The notes under the pieces were generated by a model. The model saw only the letters and a list, made by a program, of their open reading frames with translations. It made no database searches and was not told where the DNA came from. The position numbers and the translations under genes are program-made. A stretch of 42,365 bases of DNA from Hyphomicrobiales bacterium (GTDB lineage Bacteria; Pseudomonadota; Alphaproteobacteria; Rhizobiales; Xanthobacteraceae): contig WHTM01000041.1 of assembly GCA_009377755.1 (NCBI GenBank), forward strand, positions 1-42,365, read 5' to 3'. Shown piece by piece: positions 1-10,698 of the stretch; the first letter of the stretch is position 1; each line of letters begins with the position of its first letter.

Positions 1-281
1 TCCAATCTCGGCTCCCATGAAAATGGAAGCCACAGTGGACCCTCAGTCCCGGGGTCCCGATTGGATGCCGATCACCCCGAAAACGGGGTCCTTATTCCAT
101 GCCGAAACACAATCCGGGACCCATGTACCTCTGCCCTCGGCCGAGCGCGATTCATAACACTCGCAGCACAGGGATACGTGGGTCCCGGCTCTCGTGGAGC
201 CTGTGCTCGGACGGCGCGAAGCGCCGATCCGAGTGCTCGGCCGGGATGACAACCTGCGACTATTGATAACAGGTCGCTCTG
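1..281. repeat. Repeat-rich intergenic spacer downstream of hflX
   Basis: No gene is supported here. The stretch is packed with inverted repeats: tccaatc at 1-7 against gattgga at 59-65; a perfect 6-bp stem with an AAAA loop at 74-89; a perfect 10-bp inverted repeat, ccgggaccca at 114-123 against tgggtcccgg at 179-188; and a GC-rich imperfect hairpin at about 206-233. The gggaccca...tgggtccc pair spaced about 70 nt recurs at 40576-40648, so this is one copy of a dispersed intergenic element. Any of the stems could end hflX transcription, but no U-run marks a classical terminator. Confidence 0.6.
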
Positions 282-1655
282 TCAGGCGGACGGCCGCCCG
301 CCACCGAACTTCGTGCGCACCTGTTCGGCCTTTGCCGCATCGGCGCGCACGGTCAGGTGCATCCGCCCCTGCTCGTCCGCGTGTTTGGCCATGACTTCGG
401 TGTTGCGATGGAGCCAGCTTACCCCTGCCCCGTCTGCGGCATCGAGCACGAGGTCGATGGTGACGCGGGCGGCGCTGAGACGCCGCTCAATGGTGCCGAC
501 GAGCACGTCCAACCCTTCTCCGGCCAGTGCCGATAGCAGCACCGGGTGGCGCTCGGCCGGCCGGCGCGCCGCGAGGTTTGTCACGCGATCGCGGCTTGCC
601 GCGTCCAGGCGGTCGATCTTGTTCCACACCTCCACGAACCGGTCCGAGTCGTCGGGATCGATATCGAGCGAACGCAGTACCTCCGCGACGTCGTGGAGCT
701 GAGCCTCGCTGTCATCATGCGACACGTCCCGCACGTGCAGGATCAGGTCCGCTTCGACGACCTCCTCAAGCGTCGCGCGGAAGGCGGCGACCAGCATGGT
801 CGGTAGGTCGGAGATGAAACCGACCGTGTCGGAGACGATCACCTTAAGCCGGTGCGGCAGGGTCACCACCCGCAGCGTCGGGTCGAGCGTCGCGAACGGC
901 ATGTCGGCGGAAAGGACGCTCGCTTGGGTGAGGCGGTTGAACAGCGTCGACTTGCCGGCGTTGGTGTAGCCGACCAGCGCCACGATCGGGTACGGCACGC
1001 GCTTGCGGCTGTCACGATGTAGCTTGCGGGTGCGTTTGACCTTAACGAGTTCGGTCTCGATACGGGCGATCTGCTCCTCGATGATGCGCCGGTCGGCTTC
1101 GAGCTGGGTTTCGCCGGGCCCGCCGAGAAAGCCGAAGCCGCCGCGCTGGCGTTCGAGATGCGTCCAGGATCGGACCAGCCGGCTGCGCTGGTAAGTCAGC
1201 GCCGCGTGCTCGACCTGCAATGTGCCCTCGCGGGTTCGTGCGCGCCGCCCGAAGATCTCCAGGATCAGGCCGGTCCGATCAATAACCTTGGCAGACCAGG
1301 CTTTTTCCAGGTTACGCTGCTGCACCGGGGAGAGCGCGCAGTCCATGACGACGAGGCCGGCGGCCTCGCTTTTCGCCAGTCCTGCGATCTCGTCGACTTT
1401 TCCCTTGCCGACAAAGGTTGCAGGCCGGATCTGCTGCAACGGTACGATGCCGCTATTGACGACTGTCAGGTCAATGGCGCGGGCGAGCCCAAGCGCCTCG
1501 TCGAGGCGCGCTTCCGGCGCACGAGAAACCATTGCCCGGCCGCCATTGTCCGGCGGTCGACGCAGGATCGGTTCGATTACGATGGCACGGCCCGTCTCCA
1601 AGCCCCCACCGGGGCTTAGACGGTCGGACTCCGTACCGCGGCGTCGAGGCTCCAA
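282..1655 (-). CDS. hflX: GTPase HflX
   Basis: Ribosome-associated GTPase of the Obg/HflX group, which binds the large subunit and splits stalled or stressed ribosomes. The 457-residue protein has the N-terminal HflX domain (about 45-215) with the glycine-rich RGGFGFLGGPGETQLE stretch, then the G domain: G1 GYTNAGKS at 229-236, G3 DTVGF at 276-280 and NKID near 345. Length fits the family. The start directly abuts the hfq stop, so the two genes are almost certainly co-transcribed, the usual hfq-hflX pair. The first 40 residues are poorly conserved; an internal start is possible but less attractive given the junction with hfq. Confidence 0.95.
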   Translation of the reverse strand: MEPRRRGTESDRLSPGGGLETGRAIVIEPILRRPPDNGGRAMVSRAPEARLDEALGLARAIDLTVVNSGIVPLQQIRPATFVGKGKVDEIAGLAKSEAAGLVVMDCALSPVQQRNLEKAWSAKVIDRTGLILEIFGRRARTREGTLQVEHAALTYQRSRLVRSWTHLERQRGGFGFLGGPGETQLEADRRIIEEQIARIETELVKVKRTRKLHRDSRKRVPYPIVALVGYTNAGKSTLFNRLTQASVLSADMPFATLDPTLRVVTLPHRLKVIVSDTVGFISDLPTMLVAAFRATLEEVVEADLILHVRDVSHDDSEAQLHDVAEVLRSLDIDPDDSDRFVEVWNKIDRLDAASRDRVTNLAARRPAERHPVLLSALAGEGLDVLVGTIERRLSAARVTIDLVLDAADGAGVSWLHRNTEVMAKHADEQGRMHLTVRADAAKAEQVRTKFGGGRPSA

Positions 1656-1916
1656 TTACGTCTTTTCCCCGGCCACAGCTTCTTCGGCCCCCTCGAACAA
1701 TTGGATCGGATGACCCGGCATGATCGTCGAGATGGCGTGTTTGTACACGAGCTGCGAGTGTCCGTCACGCCGCAGCAGCACGCAGAAGTTATCGAACCAG
1801 GTGACTACGCCCTGGAGCTTGACCCCGTTCACAAGGAAGATCGTGAGCGGTGTTTTGTTCTTGCGGACGTGATTGAGGAAGGTGTCCTGGAGGTTTTGTG
1901 CGCGTTCGGCCGCCAT
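1656..1916 (-). CDS. hfq: RNA chaperone Hfq
   Basis: Sm-like hexameric RNA chaperone that pairs small RNAs with mRNAs. In 86 residues it shows Sm1 ([24 protein letters not shown] region, 13-36) and the Sm2 signature YKHAISTI (58-65), with the short acidic C-terminal tail usual in alphaproteobacteria. It is the first gene of an hfq-hflX unit, with hflX starting immediately after its stop. About 200 bp of spacer lies upstream and holds a possible heat-shock-type promoter, listed separately. Confidence 0.97.
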   Translation of the reverse strand: MAAERAQNLQDTFLNHVRKNKTPLTIFLVNGVKLQGVVTWFDNFCVLLRRDGHSQLVYKHAISTIMPGHPIQLFEGAEEAVAGEKT

Positions 1917-2020
1917 TGCCGTTGTTCCGTTTTGCGCCCGCGATCTGCGCCGCGAGGCGTCTTGCCAAGCTACTTCGCCCTCTAATTCAACAAGTTCCCC
2001 GCGAAGGCCCAGTCGGTTCC

Positions 2021-2050
2021 ATTAGATGGTACTCAAACGATCGGCGCAAG
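2021..2050 (-). promoter_or_regulatory. Possible RpoH-type promoter of hfq
   Basis: Read on the minus strand, CTTG at 2050-2047 is followed after exactly 17 nt by CCATCTAAT at 2029-2021. This resembles the alphaproteobacterial RpoH pattern (CTTG at -35, a CCAT-type -10). Transcription would start about 95 nt upstream of the hfq ATG. Known of the family: hfq has heat-shock promoters in some proteobacteria. The match is short, so chance is a real alternative. Confidence 0.3.
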
Positions 2051-2122
2051 GGCCAGTTGGGGCACAAGCAACCTGATTTCATGGTTTGATGAGGAATAAG
2101 GCACAATCGGGCAATCGCCATT

Positions 2123-2980
2123 TCATGAAATTTCGGCGTGGCCGTGGAATGCCTGCCGCAGCGAGGTTGCCACCGTCCCCGGATGGCCGTTTCCGATGGG
2201 CTGGCCGTCGATTCGTACCACCGGCATCACTATCTGGCTGGCGGACGTGACGAAGGCCTCGCGTGCCCGGTGGGCCTCCTCGACCGAGAACGGGCGTTCA
2301 TCCAGTAGCAACCCCTGGGCCGCAATGACGTCCAGCAGTACGGTCCGGGTGATACCGCGCAGGATGCCGCGCTCGGCGGGGCGGGTGACCACGGTCCCGT
2401 CCATGGTGACGATCCAGGCATTGGTTGAGGACCCTTCGGTCACCAGGCCAGCGGCGTCGACGAACCAGGCCTCCTTGGCGCCCTGCTCTCGCGCCGCCTG
2501 CTTGGCGAGCACATTCGGCAAAAGCGCAATGGTCTTGATGTCGACCCGGTCCCACCGGTTGTCCGGTACAGTGATGACGGCGATCCCCTCAGCCGCCTGC
2601 CGCTCGTTGCGGGCGACGTCGAGGCCGCGGGCGGTCACGACAAGGCCTGGCAGCGTCTCCGCCGCAGGAAACGCATGGTCGCGCCGCGCCACGCCGCGGG
2701 TAACCTGCAGGTAGACGATGCCATCGCGGACGCGGTTGCGACGCACGGTCTCGCGCAGGACGACGCCAAGCGCCGCCGGCGACATCGGCATGCGCATGCG
2801 CAATTCGTGCAGCGAGCGCTGCAGTCGCTCGACGTGCAACCGTTCGTCGACGAGTGCACCGCGCTTGACCTCGCAAACCTCGTAGACGCCGTCCGCAAAC
2901 TGGTAGCCGCGGTCTTCGACGTGCACCGACGCGCCGGCATGCGGCAGGTAGCGGCCGTTGACGTAAGCGATGCGTGACAA
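2123..2980 (-). CDS. D-amino-acid aminotransferase-like PLP enzyme (class IV)
   Basis: Fold-type IV PLP aminotransferase, closest in look to D-alanine transaminase (Dat); branched-chain aminotransferase or aminodeoxychorismate lyase activity cannot be excluded. The 285-residue form begins at a TTG (2980) giving MSRIAYVNGRYLPH, preceded by a GGGGG ribosome site inside the end of ntrX. Visible marks are EDRGYQFADGVYEV (22-35), the PLP lysine K149 in DIKTIALLPN, and EGSSTNAW near the phosphate-binding loop. The longer frame reaching 3112 overlaps the ntrX 3' end with non-homologous sequence and is rejected as the start. It lies 4 nt after ntrX and is probably the tail of the ntrYX transcript. 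Confidence 0.85.
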   Translation of the reverse strand: MSRIAYVNGRYLPHAGASVHVEDRGYQFADGVYEVCEVKRGALVDERLHVERLQRSLHELRMRMPMSPAALGVVLRETVRRNRVRDGIVYLQVTRGVARRDHAFPAAETLPGLVVTARGLDVARNERQAAEGIAVITVPDNRWDRVDIKTIALLPNVLAKQAAREQGAKEAWFVDAAGLVTEGSSTNAWIVTMDGTVVTRPAERGILRGITRTVLLDVIAAQGLLLDERPFSVEEAHRAREAFVTSASQIVMPVVRIDGQPIGNGHPGTVATSLRQAFHGHAEIS

Positions 2981-2984
2981 GGCG

Positions 2985-4355
2985 TCAGCCCCCAATTCCC
3001 AATGCTTTGAGTTTCCGGTGCAGGGCCGAGCGCTCCATGCCGACGAACTCCGCCGTCCGTGAAATGTTGCCGCCGAACCGGCTGATCTGCGCGACCAGAT
3101 ACTCGCGCTCAAACAGCTCGCGTGCCTCGCGCAGCGGCAGCGCCATGATCTGCTCCCCGCCCCCGCCGTTCGGCATCGCCGGGATCATCGAGCCGACATC
3201 CTGCGGCAGCATGCTGGCGCTGAGCACCGCGTCGGCATCGCCGCCGGCCAGGATCATCAGCCGCTCGATATTATTGCGCAGCTGCCGCACGTTGCCGGGC
3301 CAATTGTGCGATTGCAGCACGGCCATAGCGTCTTCACCAATGCGCCGTTTCGGTAGACCGGTCGCCCGGGATATCTGGTCCATGAAATATTCGACCAGTT
3401 CCGGGATGTCCTCGCGCCGTTCGGCGAGCGGCGGCACGCGAATCGGGACAACCGACAAGCGATGATATAGGTCCTCACGGAAGCGTCCGGCAGAGATGTC
3501 CGTCTCGAGATTGTGTGCGGTGGAAGAAATGATTCTCACGTCGGCTGAGATCTTCGCGCTTCCCCCGACACGCTGGAAAGTTTGATCGACCAGCACCCGC
3601 ATGATCCGGTTCTGCGTCTCCCGGGGCATGTCGGCGATCTCGTCGATGAACAGCGTGCCGCCGTGCGTCTCCTCCAACGCACCGATCTGGCGCGCCTGAC
3701 CGTTGCTCTGCTCGGTGCCGAACAGCTCGACTTCCATGCGGTCCGGAGTGATCGCCGCGGCATTGATCACCGCGAAGGGACCCTCGGTGCGCGCCGACAA
3801 GGCATGGATCGTGCGCGCCGCGAGTTCCTTGCCGGAGCCGGAGGGACCGACGATCAGGATGCGGCTATTGGTCGGTGCCACCCGCTCGATCGCCTGGCGC
3901 AGCTGATTGAGCGACGGTGACCGCCCGATGAGCCCCGTCGCGGCCGGCGCCAACTGCCTGAGTTCCTTCACCTCCCGCTTGAGGCGTGAGGTTTCCAGCG
4001 CGCGCTCGGCAACCAGAACCAGACGGTCCGCCTTGAACGGCTTCTCGATGAAGTCGTAAGCCCCCTGCTTGATCGCAGCGACGGCGGTTTCGATATTGCC
4101 GTGGCCGGAAATCATCACGATCGGGAGATTGGGGTGCTCCTGCTTGAACGCATCGAGCAACTGCAAGCCGTCCAGGCGACTGCCCTGCAGCCAGATGTCG
4201 AGAAAGATCAGGCTGGGTCGCCGGCCGGCCACGGCCTGCAACGCCTCATCGCTGTCGCGCGCCGTCCGCGTCGCATAGCCTTCGTCTTCGAGGATGCCGG
4301 CGACCAGTTCGCGAATATCGGTCTCGTCATCGACGATGAGAATTTCCGGCCCCAT
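2985..4355 (-). CDS. ntrX: Nitrogen assimilation response regulator NtrX
   Basis: Response regulator partnered with NtrY, controlling nitrogen and redox-linked genes. The 456 residues are a receiver domain with phospho-acceptor D53 (FLDIW) and conserved K105 (EKPF), an AAA+ domain with Walker A GPSGSGKE (170-177) and Walker B TLFIDEI, and a Fis-type helix-turn-helix at the C terminus (NISRTAEFVGMERSALHRKL). The sigma-54 contact loop GAFTGA is absent: the equivalent place reads NGQARQI (about 218-224), so this is not a classical sigma-54 activator, as known for alphaproteobacterial NtrX. It starts 2 nt after the ntrY stop, with GGTGAG as ribosome site. Confidence 0.96.
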   Translation of the reverse strand: MGPEILIVDDETDIRELVAGILEDEGYATRTARDSDEALQAVAGRRPSLIFLDIWLQGSRLDGLQLLDAFKQEHPNLPIVMISGHGNIETAVAAIKQGAYDFIEKPFKADRLVLVAERALETSRLKREVKELRQLAPAATGLIGRSPSLNQLRQAIERVAPTNSRILIVGPSGSGKELAARTIHALSARTEGPFAVINAAAITPDRMEVELFGTEQSNGQARQIGALEETHGGTLFIDEIADMPRETQNRIMRVLVDQTFQRVGGSAKISADVRIISSTAHNLETDISAGRFREDLYHRLSVVPIRVPPLAERREDIPELVEYFMDQISRATGLPKRRIGEDAMAVLQSHNWPGNVRQLRNNIERLMILAGGDADAVLSASMLPQDVGSMIPAMPNGGGGEQIMALPLREARELFEREYLVAQISRFGGNISRTAEFVGMERSALHRKLKALGIGG

Positions 4356-4357
4356 TG

Positions 4358-6643
4358 CTACTCACCTGCCACCGCTTGCCTGGCACTGTCGGAAGCCGAC
4401 TCGATGGCGACCGCCTCGGCGCGGAAACGCAACCGCACCCAGGCGCCGCGCTCGCCCGCATTCCTTGCCGAAGCGTCGCTCAGCTCGATGCCACCCACAT
4501 GCTCCTCGAGAATCCGGCCAACGATGGCGAGACCGAGACCGGTGCCTTTCTCGCGCGTCGTCACGTATGGCTCGAGCAGCCGGCTGCGGTTCTCCCTCGG
4601 CAACCCGATGCCATTGTCGACCACGTCGATGACGATATCGTCGCCATCGCGGAATGTGGCGACGTGAATTCTGCCGCGACCGAGCCCGGTCGGCGGGACT
4701 GCCGCGATCGCCTCGGTAGCGTTCTTGATGATGTTGGTGAGCGCCTGCGCGATCAGCCGCCGGTCGAACCGGGCCGGCATCGGGTCTTCGGCGATTTCCA
4801 CCTCGATGTCGATGTCGGGATGGCCGACCCGCATTAGAAACACCGCCTGGCGGACGGTCTCGGCGATATCCTCGGCGGTCATCACCGGTTTCGGCATGCG
4901 CGCGAAGCGGGAAAATTCGTCGACCATGCGCTTGATGTCGTCCACCTGCCGCACAATCGTATCGGTGCACTGTTGGAATACGGCCGGGTCGTCGACGATG
5001 ACCTTGCTGTACTTGCGCCGCAGCCGCTCGGCCGAAAGCTGGATCGGCGTCAGCGGATTCTTGATTTCGTGGGCGATGCGCCGGGCGATGTCGGCCCAGG
5101 CTGACGTTCGCTGGGCGGCGACCAATTCGGTGATGTCGTCCAGAGTGATCACGTAGCCGTGGTTCGATTCGTCCGCCTGCTCGCTGGTCACCCGTACCGA
5201 CAGGTTGCGTTCACGTCCGCCGCGATTGATCGCGATCTGTCCCTGCGCCAGCCGCCCGCCGGTGCGTGCGGCCGACAGCATATCGGCGAGTTCGGGCAGG
5301 ATTTCGGTCAGCGGCCGCCCGAGAGTTTCCGCCTCGGTCCGGCCGGTCAACCGCTCGGCCGAACGGTTCAGGATGCTGATGCGGCCCTCGGCATCGACGC
5401 CGATGACGCCCGCGCTGGCACCCGCCAGAACGGCCTCGGTGAAGCGGCGCCGGCGGTCGATGACGTCGCGCGCGCGGACCAAGTCATCGCGTTGGGTGCG
5501 CAGTTCCTGCGTCATCTTGTTGAAGGTCTCGCCGAGGTGCGCGAGATCGCCCTCCGAGCGTCGGATCGGCACCTGAACGTAGAGATTACCGGTAGAGACG
5601 AGATTGGCGGCCCCAATCAGGCGGCGGATCGGCGCCACGAGAAGATTGGCGAAATTGAGCCCGATCCAAACGGCCGACAAGAGCACGCTGAGCGCGATCA
5701 CCGTGTACATCAACGCGAAGGCGATCTGCACACCGAGGCGCCGCGCCTGCAATGCGGCATATTCGGTGACGCTTTCGCGGGTTGCGCTCAGTTGCTGCAC
5801 GATCCGAGGATCAAGCGGGCGCGCGACGTGCAGGTAGTAGTTGTCATAGTTGCGAAGCTTCAGGATCGCCGCGACGTAGTTCGCATCGAGGATCAGGGCG
5901 ACCTGCGGCTCCGTTTCATTGACTGCGGTGAGCGCTTGTTTGGAGGGTTGGATCACCGCCTGGTTGAGTGGGATGTCGGCGCGTTCAATGGCCTCGACGT
6001 CGTTGCTGAGGATTTCGGCAACCGGCAGGCCACGGACTTGCGCCTGGGCGGTGAAGAACTGGCGGAAGCGGGAACGGTCCTGATCGAAGAGCGGCTTGGC
6101 CCGCGCGACGTCGAATGCCATGGCCAGGATATCGCCGCGGATCAGTTGGCCATGCTCGCGCATGTAGGCCTCGGCGACGATCATCGAATTTTCAATGACG
6201 GCGCGCGTCCGCGTGGAGAACAGCCGATCGAGGCCGCGGTCGAGCGTTACGCTCGCCACCACGGCGACGAGAATGGCCGGCGCCGCGGCGATGATCGAGA
6301 ACAGGCCGACAATGCGGACATGCAGGCGGGCGGCGGCTCGGCCGCGCCGGCGCGCCTGCACGATCTGCCAGACTTCCCGACCGACGGTTCCGAGCAGCAG
6401 AAGCACGGTTGCCGCATTGATCAGCAGCAAGGTGACGACGACCCGGTGCGTCGGGGCAAGCGGCGTCAGATCCGACAGGACGACGAAGGTGGCGAAGGCC
6501 GAGCACAGCGCCAAGCCTACCGCGATCGGCCCAAGCAAGCGGGTTTCGATTGCCGATGGGCCGGGTTGAAGCGCTTCGGCCTCGGCGGCCGGCCATCCGG
6601 CAACCGCTGCTTCGGTGGGGACGGCGGGGTCGGCGCTGGTCAT
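4358..6643 (-). CDS. ntrY: Sensor histidine kinase NtrY
   Basis: Membrane sensor kinase that phosphorylates NtrX. The N-terminal third has about three hydrophobic helices (roughly 40-135), an extracytoplasmic segment, and a further helix near 310-330 leading into HAMP. Then come a PAS domain (about 410-500), HisKA with the phospho-histidine in [18 protein letters not shown], and a HATPase domain with the N box (NIIKNATEAI) and G boxes (DNGIGLP, GTGLGLAIV). I chose the ATG at 6643 (761 aa), with GGAGG close upstream; a TTG four codons earlier is the alternative. A 239-nt gap separates it from ntrC, so ntrYX probably has its own promoter there, though I see no convincing motif. Confidence 0.96.
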   Translation of the reverse strand: MTSADPAVPTEAAVAGWPAAEAEALQPGPSAIETRLLGPIAVGLALCSAFATFVVLSDLTPLAPTHRVVVTLLLINAATVLLLLGTVGREVWQIVQARRRGRAAARLHVRIVGLFSIIAAAPAILVAVVASVTLDRGLDRLFSTRTRAVIENSMIVAEAYMREHGQLIRGDILAMAFDVARAKPLFDQDRSRFRQFFTAQAQVRGLPVAEILSNDVEAIERADIPLNQAVIQPSKQALTAVNETEPQVALILDANYVAAILKLRNYDNYYLHVARPLDPRIVQQLSATRESVTEYAALQARRLGVQIAFALMYTVIALSVLLSAVWIGLNFANLLVAPIRRLIGAANLVSTGNLYVQVPIRRSEGDLAHLGETFNKMTQELRTQRDDLVRARDVIDRRRRFTEAVLAGASAGVIGVDAEGRISILNRSAERLTGRTEAETLGRPLTEILPELADMLSAARTGGRLAQGQIAINRGGRERNLSVRVTSEQADESNHGYVITLDDITELVAAQRTSAWADIARRIAHEIKNPLTPIQLSAERLRRKYSKVIVDDPAVFQQCTDTIVRQVDDIKRMVDEFSRFARMPKPVMTAEDIAETVRQAVFLMRVGHPDIDIEVEIAEDPMPARFDRRLIAQALTNIIKNATEAIAAVPPTGLGRGRIHVATFRDGDDIVIDVVDNGIGLPRENRSRLLEPYVTTREKGTGLGLAIVGRILEEHVGGIELSDASARNAGERGAWVRLRFRAEAVAIESASDSARQAVAGE

Positions 6644-6882
6644 GGCCTCCGGCAATCAGCAATGCGATGACCGACGTCAGTCCCCGGCATGGGCACTGGT
6701 GGCTGTCACTTGAACTTGGCCGCCCACCCCCTTGTGCGCGCCCGGCTTTACCAAATAGCCAAATGCGTCCATTCAGCTTGGAGTAACACAACCAAGCGGG
6801 TGAAACGGCTCGGATGATGCTTTTGTATCACAATGTTGCCGAACTGCGACATTTCCGGGGCGATATACGAAAGGTTCCAGCA

Positions 6883-8322
<1,440 letters not shown>

Positions 8323-8332
8323 GACCCCCTCG

Positions 8333-9466
8333 TTACCCAGCGCCGCCCGGCAAGGCGTCGTCTGCGGTGTAGACCGGCATCAAAATCCGAAAGGTGGTGC
8401 GGCGTGGCTGCGACTCGCATTCGATGATGCCGCCGTGATCGCCGACGATCTTCGCGACCAGCGCCAAGCCGAGGCCGGTGCCCGTCGGCTTGGTTGTCAC
8501 GAAGGGATCGAACAGATGCGGCAGCAGGTCGTCGCTGACACCCGGCCCATTGTCCTTGACGCAGAATTCCATCGGCAATGAGACGCGCGTGCGGCTTCCG
8601 GGCAGCGACAGGCGCACCCCCGGGCGGTAGGCAGTCGTTAGCTGGATCTCGCCGTCGGTTGCGCCGTCATTGCAGGATTCGGCTGCGTTCTTCACGAGGT
8701 TGAGGAAGACCTGGATGAGCTGGTCGCGGTTACCTAGCACGGGCGGCAGCGACGGATCATAATCTTCAACGAAGCGGACGTTGCGGGCGAAGCCCGACTG
8801 GGCGAGCCGCTTCACGTGCTCGAGCACCGCGTGGATGTTGAGCGGTTCCCGCTCAACCGGCCGCTCGTCGCTGAACACCTCCATGCGGTCGACCAGCTTC
8901 ACGATACGGTCGGCCTCGTCGCAGATCAGGCGCGTGAGCGAGCGGTCCTCGTCGCCGACCGACTGCTCGAGCAGTTGCGCAGCACCGCGAATGCCCGACA
9001 GCGGATTCTTGATCTCGTGCGCCAGCATGGCGGCAAGCGCCGTCACCGATCGAGCGGCGCCACGGTGGGTGAGTTGACGATCCATCTTGTCGGCGATGGT
9101 GCGTACCTGCAGCATCACCACGACGTATTCCAGCCGCTCCGGCAGTGGAGCAACGTGGAGATCGACGAGACGTTCGCCGGGATTGCGCGGCGTGCCGAGC
9201 TCGACCTTGTACTCGTTGACCGCCGCACCCCGGGCGCGCACCTGGTCGACCAGCGCCAGCAGTGGACTGCCGAACGGCACCAGTTCGCGTAGGCAGTGCC
9301 GCCGCAACAGCGGCACTGAGATTTCGAAGAACGTCTCGGCGGCGACGTTGGCATCCGCGATCTTGCCATCGGCGGCGATCATGATCACCGGGTGCGGCAG
9401 CGCATTGAGGACCGCGTCGGCGCTGACCGACGGGAATTCCGCGGGTGCAAGCTCGGCGGTGCTCAT
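8333..9466 (-). CDS. ntrB: Sensor kinase/phosphatase NtrB (NR(II))
   Basis: Cytosolic kinase and phosphatase of NtrC, itself controlled by PII proteins. In 377 residues it has an N-terminal PAS domain (about 15-120), HisKA with H150 in [17 protein letters not shown], and a HATPase domain with [16 protein letters not shown] and GTGLGLALV. There are no membrane helices, as expected. The start at ATG 9466 overlaps the dusB stop as ATGA and has GGAGGG upstream; the longer frame to 9508 begins at a GTG inside dusB with unrelated sequence and is rejected. Confidence 0.97.
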   Translation of the reverse strand: MSTAELAPAEFPSVSADAVLNALPHPVIMIAADGKIADANVAAETFFEISVPLLRRHCLRELVPFGSPLLALVDQVRARGAAVNEYKVELGTPRNPGERLVDLHVAPLPERLEYVVVMLQVRTIADKMDRQLTHRGAARSVTALAAMLAHEIKNPLSGIRGAAQLLEQSVGDEDRSLTRLICDEADRIVKLVDRMEVFSDERPVEREPLNIHAVLEHVKRLAQSGFARNVRFVEDYDPSLPPVLGNRDQLIQVFLNLVKNAAESCNDGATDGEIQLTTAYRPGVRLSLPGSRTRVSLPMEFCVKDNGPGVSDDLLPHLFDPFVTTKPTGTGLGLALVAKIVGDHGGIIECESQPRRTTFRILMPVYTADDALPGGAG

Positions 9467-10533
9467 GCGGCCCTCCGCTCGGCGGGAGCATTGGCACTTG
9501 CGCCGCACAAGGCCTCGATCGCCGCGAAGGCATCGAATGCTCTGGCAAGGGCCGCGCGCACTGCTCCCGGTTGTTCCGCGGTCAGGACCAACACGCGATG
9601 GCGCTTGAGCATGTCGATCGGTACGCTCGCGGCGACGGCCGCCCGATCCAGGGCCCAGCCGAGATGCTTGCGCGCATGCCGGGCACCAACAAAGCTACCG
9701 TAATGCGTTAGGATATCATCGTATAACTCTGAAATAATTTCGATTTGCTCGCGAAGTTCAACCAATTTCTGAGTGAATCCGGTCGCCAGAAAATGCGCCA
9801 GCTCACCAAGGAACCATGGCCGCCCTTGGGCGCCTCGGCCGACCATGACGGCATCGGCTCCGGATGCGGCAAGCGCCGCCTCGGCATCGGCAAAGTCCGC
9901 GACATCACCATTGACAGCGACCGGAATTGACACCGCATCCTTGACGGTGCGAACGGCCGCCCAATCGGCTTTTCCTGTGTAGAATTGGCAGCGGGTGCGC
10001 CCATGCACCGTCACCATGCGGATACCGGCCGCTTCCGCTCGCCGCGCCAGGTCGGGCGCATTGCGCGAGCGGCCGTCCCAGCCGAGGCGAATCTTCAGGG
10101 TCACGGGAACCGACACCGCCGCCACCGTCGCCTCGATCAGCCGCAGGGCATGATCGAGATCACGCATCAGCGCCGATCCGGACTCGCCGGTCGTGACCCG
10201 CCGCGCCGGGCAGCCCATGTTGATATCGATGGTCTGGGCACCGGCCGCCTCCGCCATGCGCGCGCCCTCGGCCATCCAATGAGGCTCGCAGCCGGCAAGT
10301 TGGACCACGTGGCGCCCGACGCCGGGCGCTTCGGCCTTGAGTCGTGCCGCCGGACATCCCTCGGCCAGCGCCTCGCTGGCGGTCATTTCCGACACGACCA
10401 GCCCGGCGCCAAGCCGCGCCGCGAGACGCCGAAACGGCGCATCCGTGATGCCGGACATTGGCGCGAGCACGACGCGGTTGGTCAGCCCTAAAGCCCCAAT
10501 CCCCGAATAATCGCGGTTCTTCTGCACACCCAT
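9463..10533 (-). CDS. dusB: tRNA-dihydrouridine synthase DusB (NifR3)
   Basis: FMN- and NADPH-dependent enzyme reducing uridine in the tRNA D-loop. The 356-residue protein shows the TIM-barrel start [14 protein letters not shown] (22-35), the family signature [20 protein letters not shown] with the catalytic cysteine in GCPA, and the phosphate-binding VNGDV and [11 protein letters not shown]. Located ahead of ntrBC, the classic nifR3-ntrBC arrangement of alphaproteobacteria, with a 4-nt stop/start overlap to ntrB that implies translational coupling. A divergent spacer of about 165 bp separates it from ispDF. Confidence 0.97.
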   Translation of the reverse strand: MGVQKNRDYSGIGALGLTNRVVLAPMSGITDAPFRRLAARLGAGLVVSEMTASEALAEGCPAARLKAEAPGVGRHVVQLAGCEPHWMAEGARMAEAAGAQTIDINMGCPARRVTTGESGSALMRDLDHALRLIEATVAAVSVPVTLKIRLGWDGRSRNAPDLARRAEAAGIRMVTVHGRTRCQFYTGKADWAAVRTVKDAVSIPVAVNGDVADFADAEAALAASGADAVMVGRGAQGRPWFLGELAHFLATGFTQKLVELREQIEIISELYDDILTHYGSFVGARHARKHLGWALDRAAVAASVPIDMLKRHRVLVLTAEQPGAVRAALARAFDAFAAIEALCGASANAPAERRAA

Positions 10534-10698
10534 GGCTCTGCCTACAAATTAGGCGAAATCGAAATTTGCACAGACTCTAACCAATTTCTGTCCGGAGGCA
10601 AGTGCTGCACTGCAAAAAAATTTGGATGGTGTGTGTATGGTTTCCTAGCGCCGGCACACAGGTTAGACACATGATCCAAGACAATTGGAGGGCGCGGC

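Noticed and set aside
2981-3112. N-terminal extension of the aminotransferase frame
   Set aside because: It overlaps the ntrX 3' end, and the translated extension has no family similarity; the TTG at 2980 gives the standard N terminus.
4358-6670. Long plus-strand frame of about 500 codons opposite ntrY (5159-6670)
   Set aside because: It is the mirror frame of ntrY in GC-rich DNA: rich in Arg, Asp, Gly and His with no domain pattern and no ribosome site.
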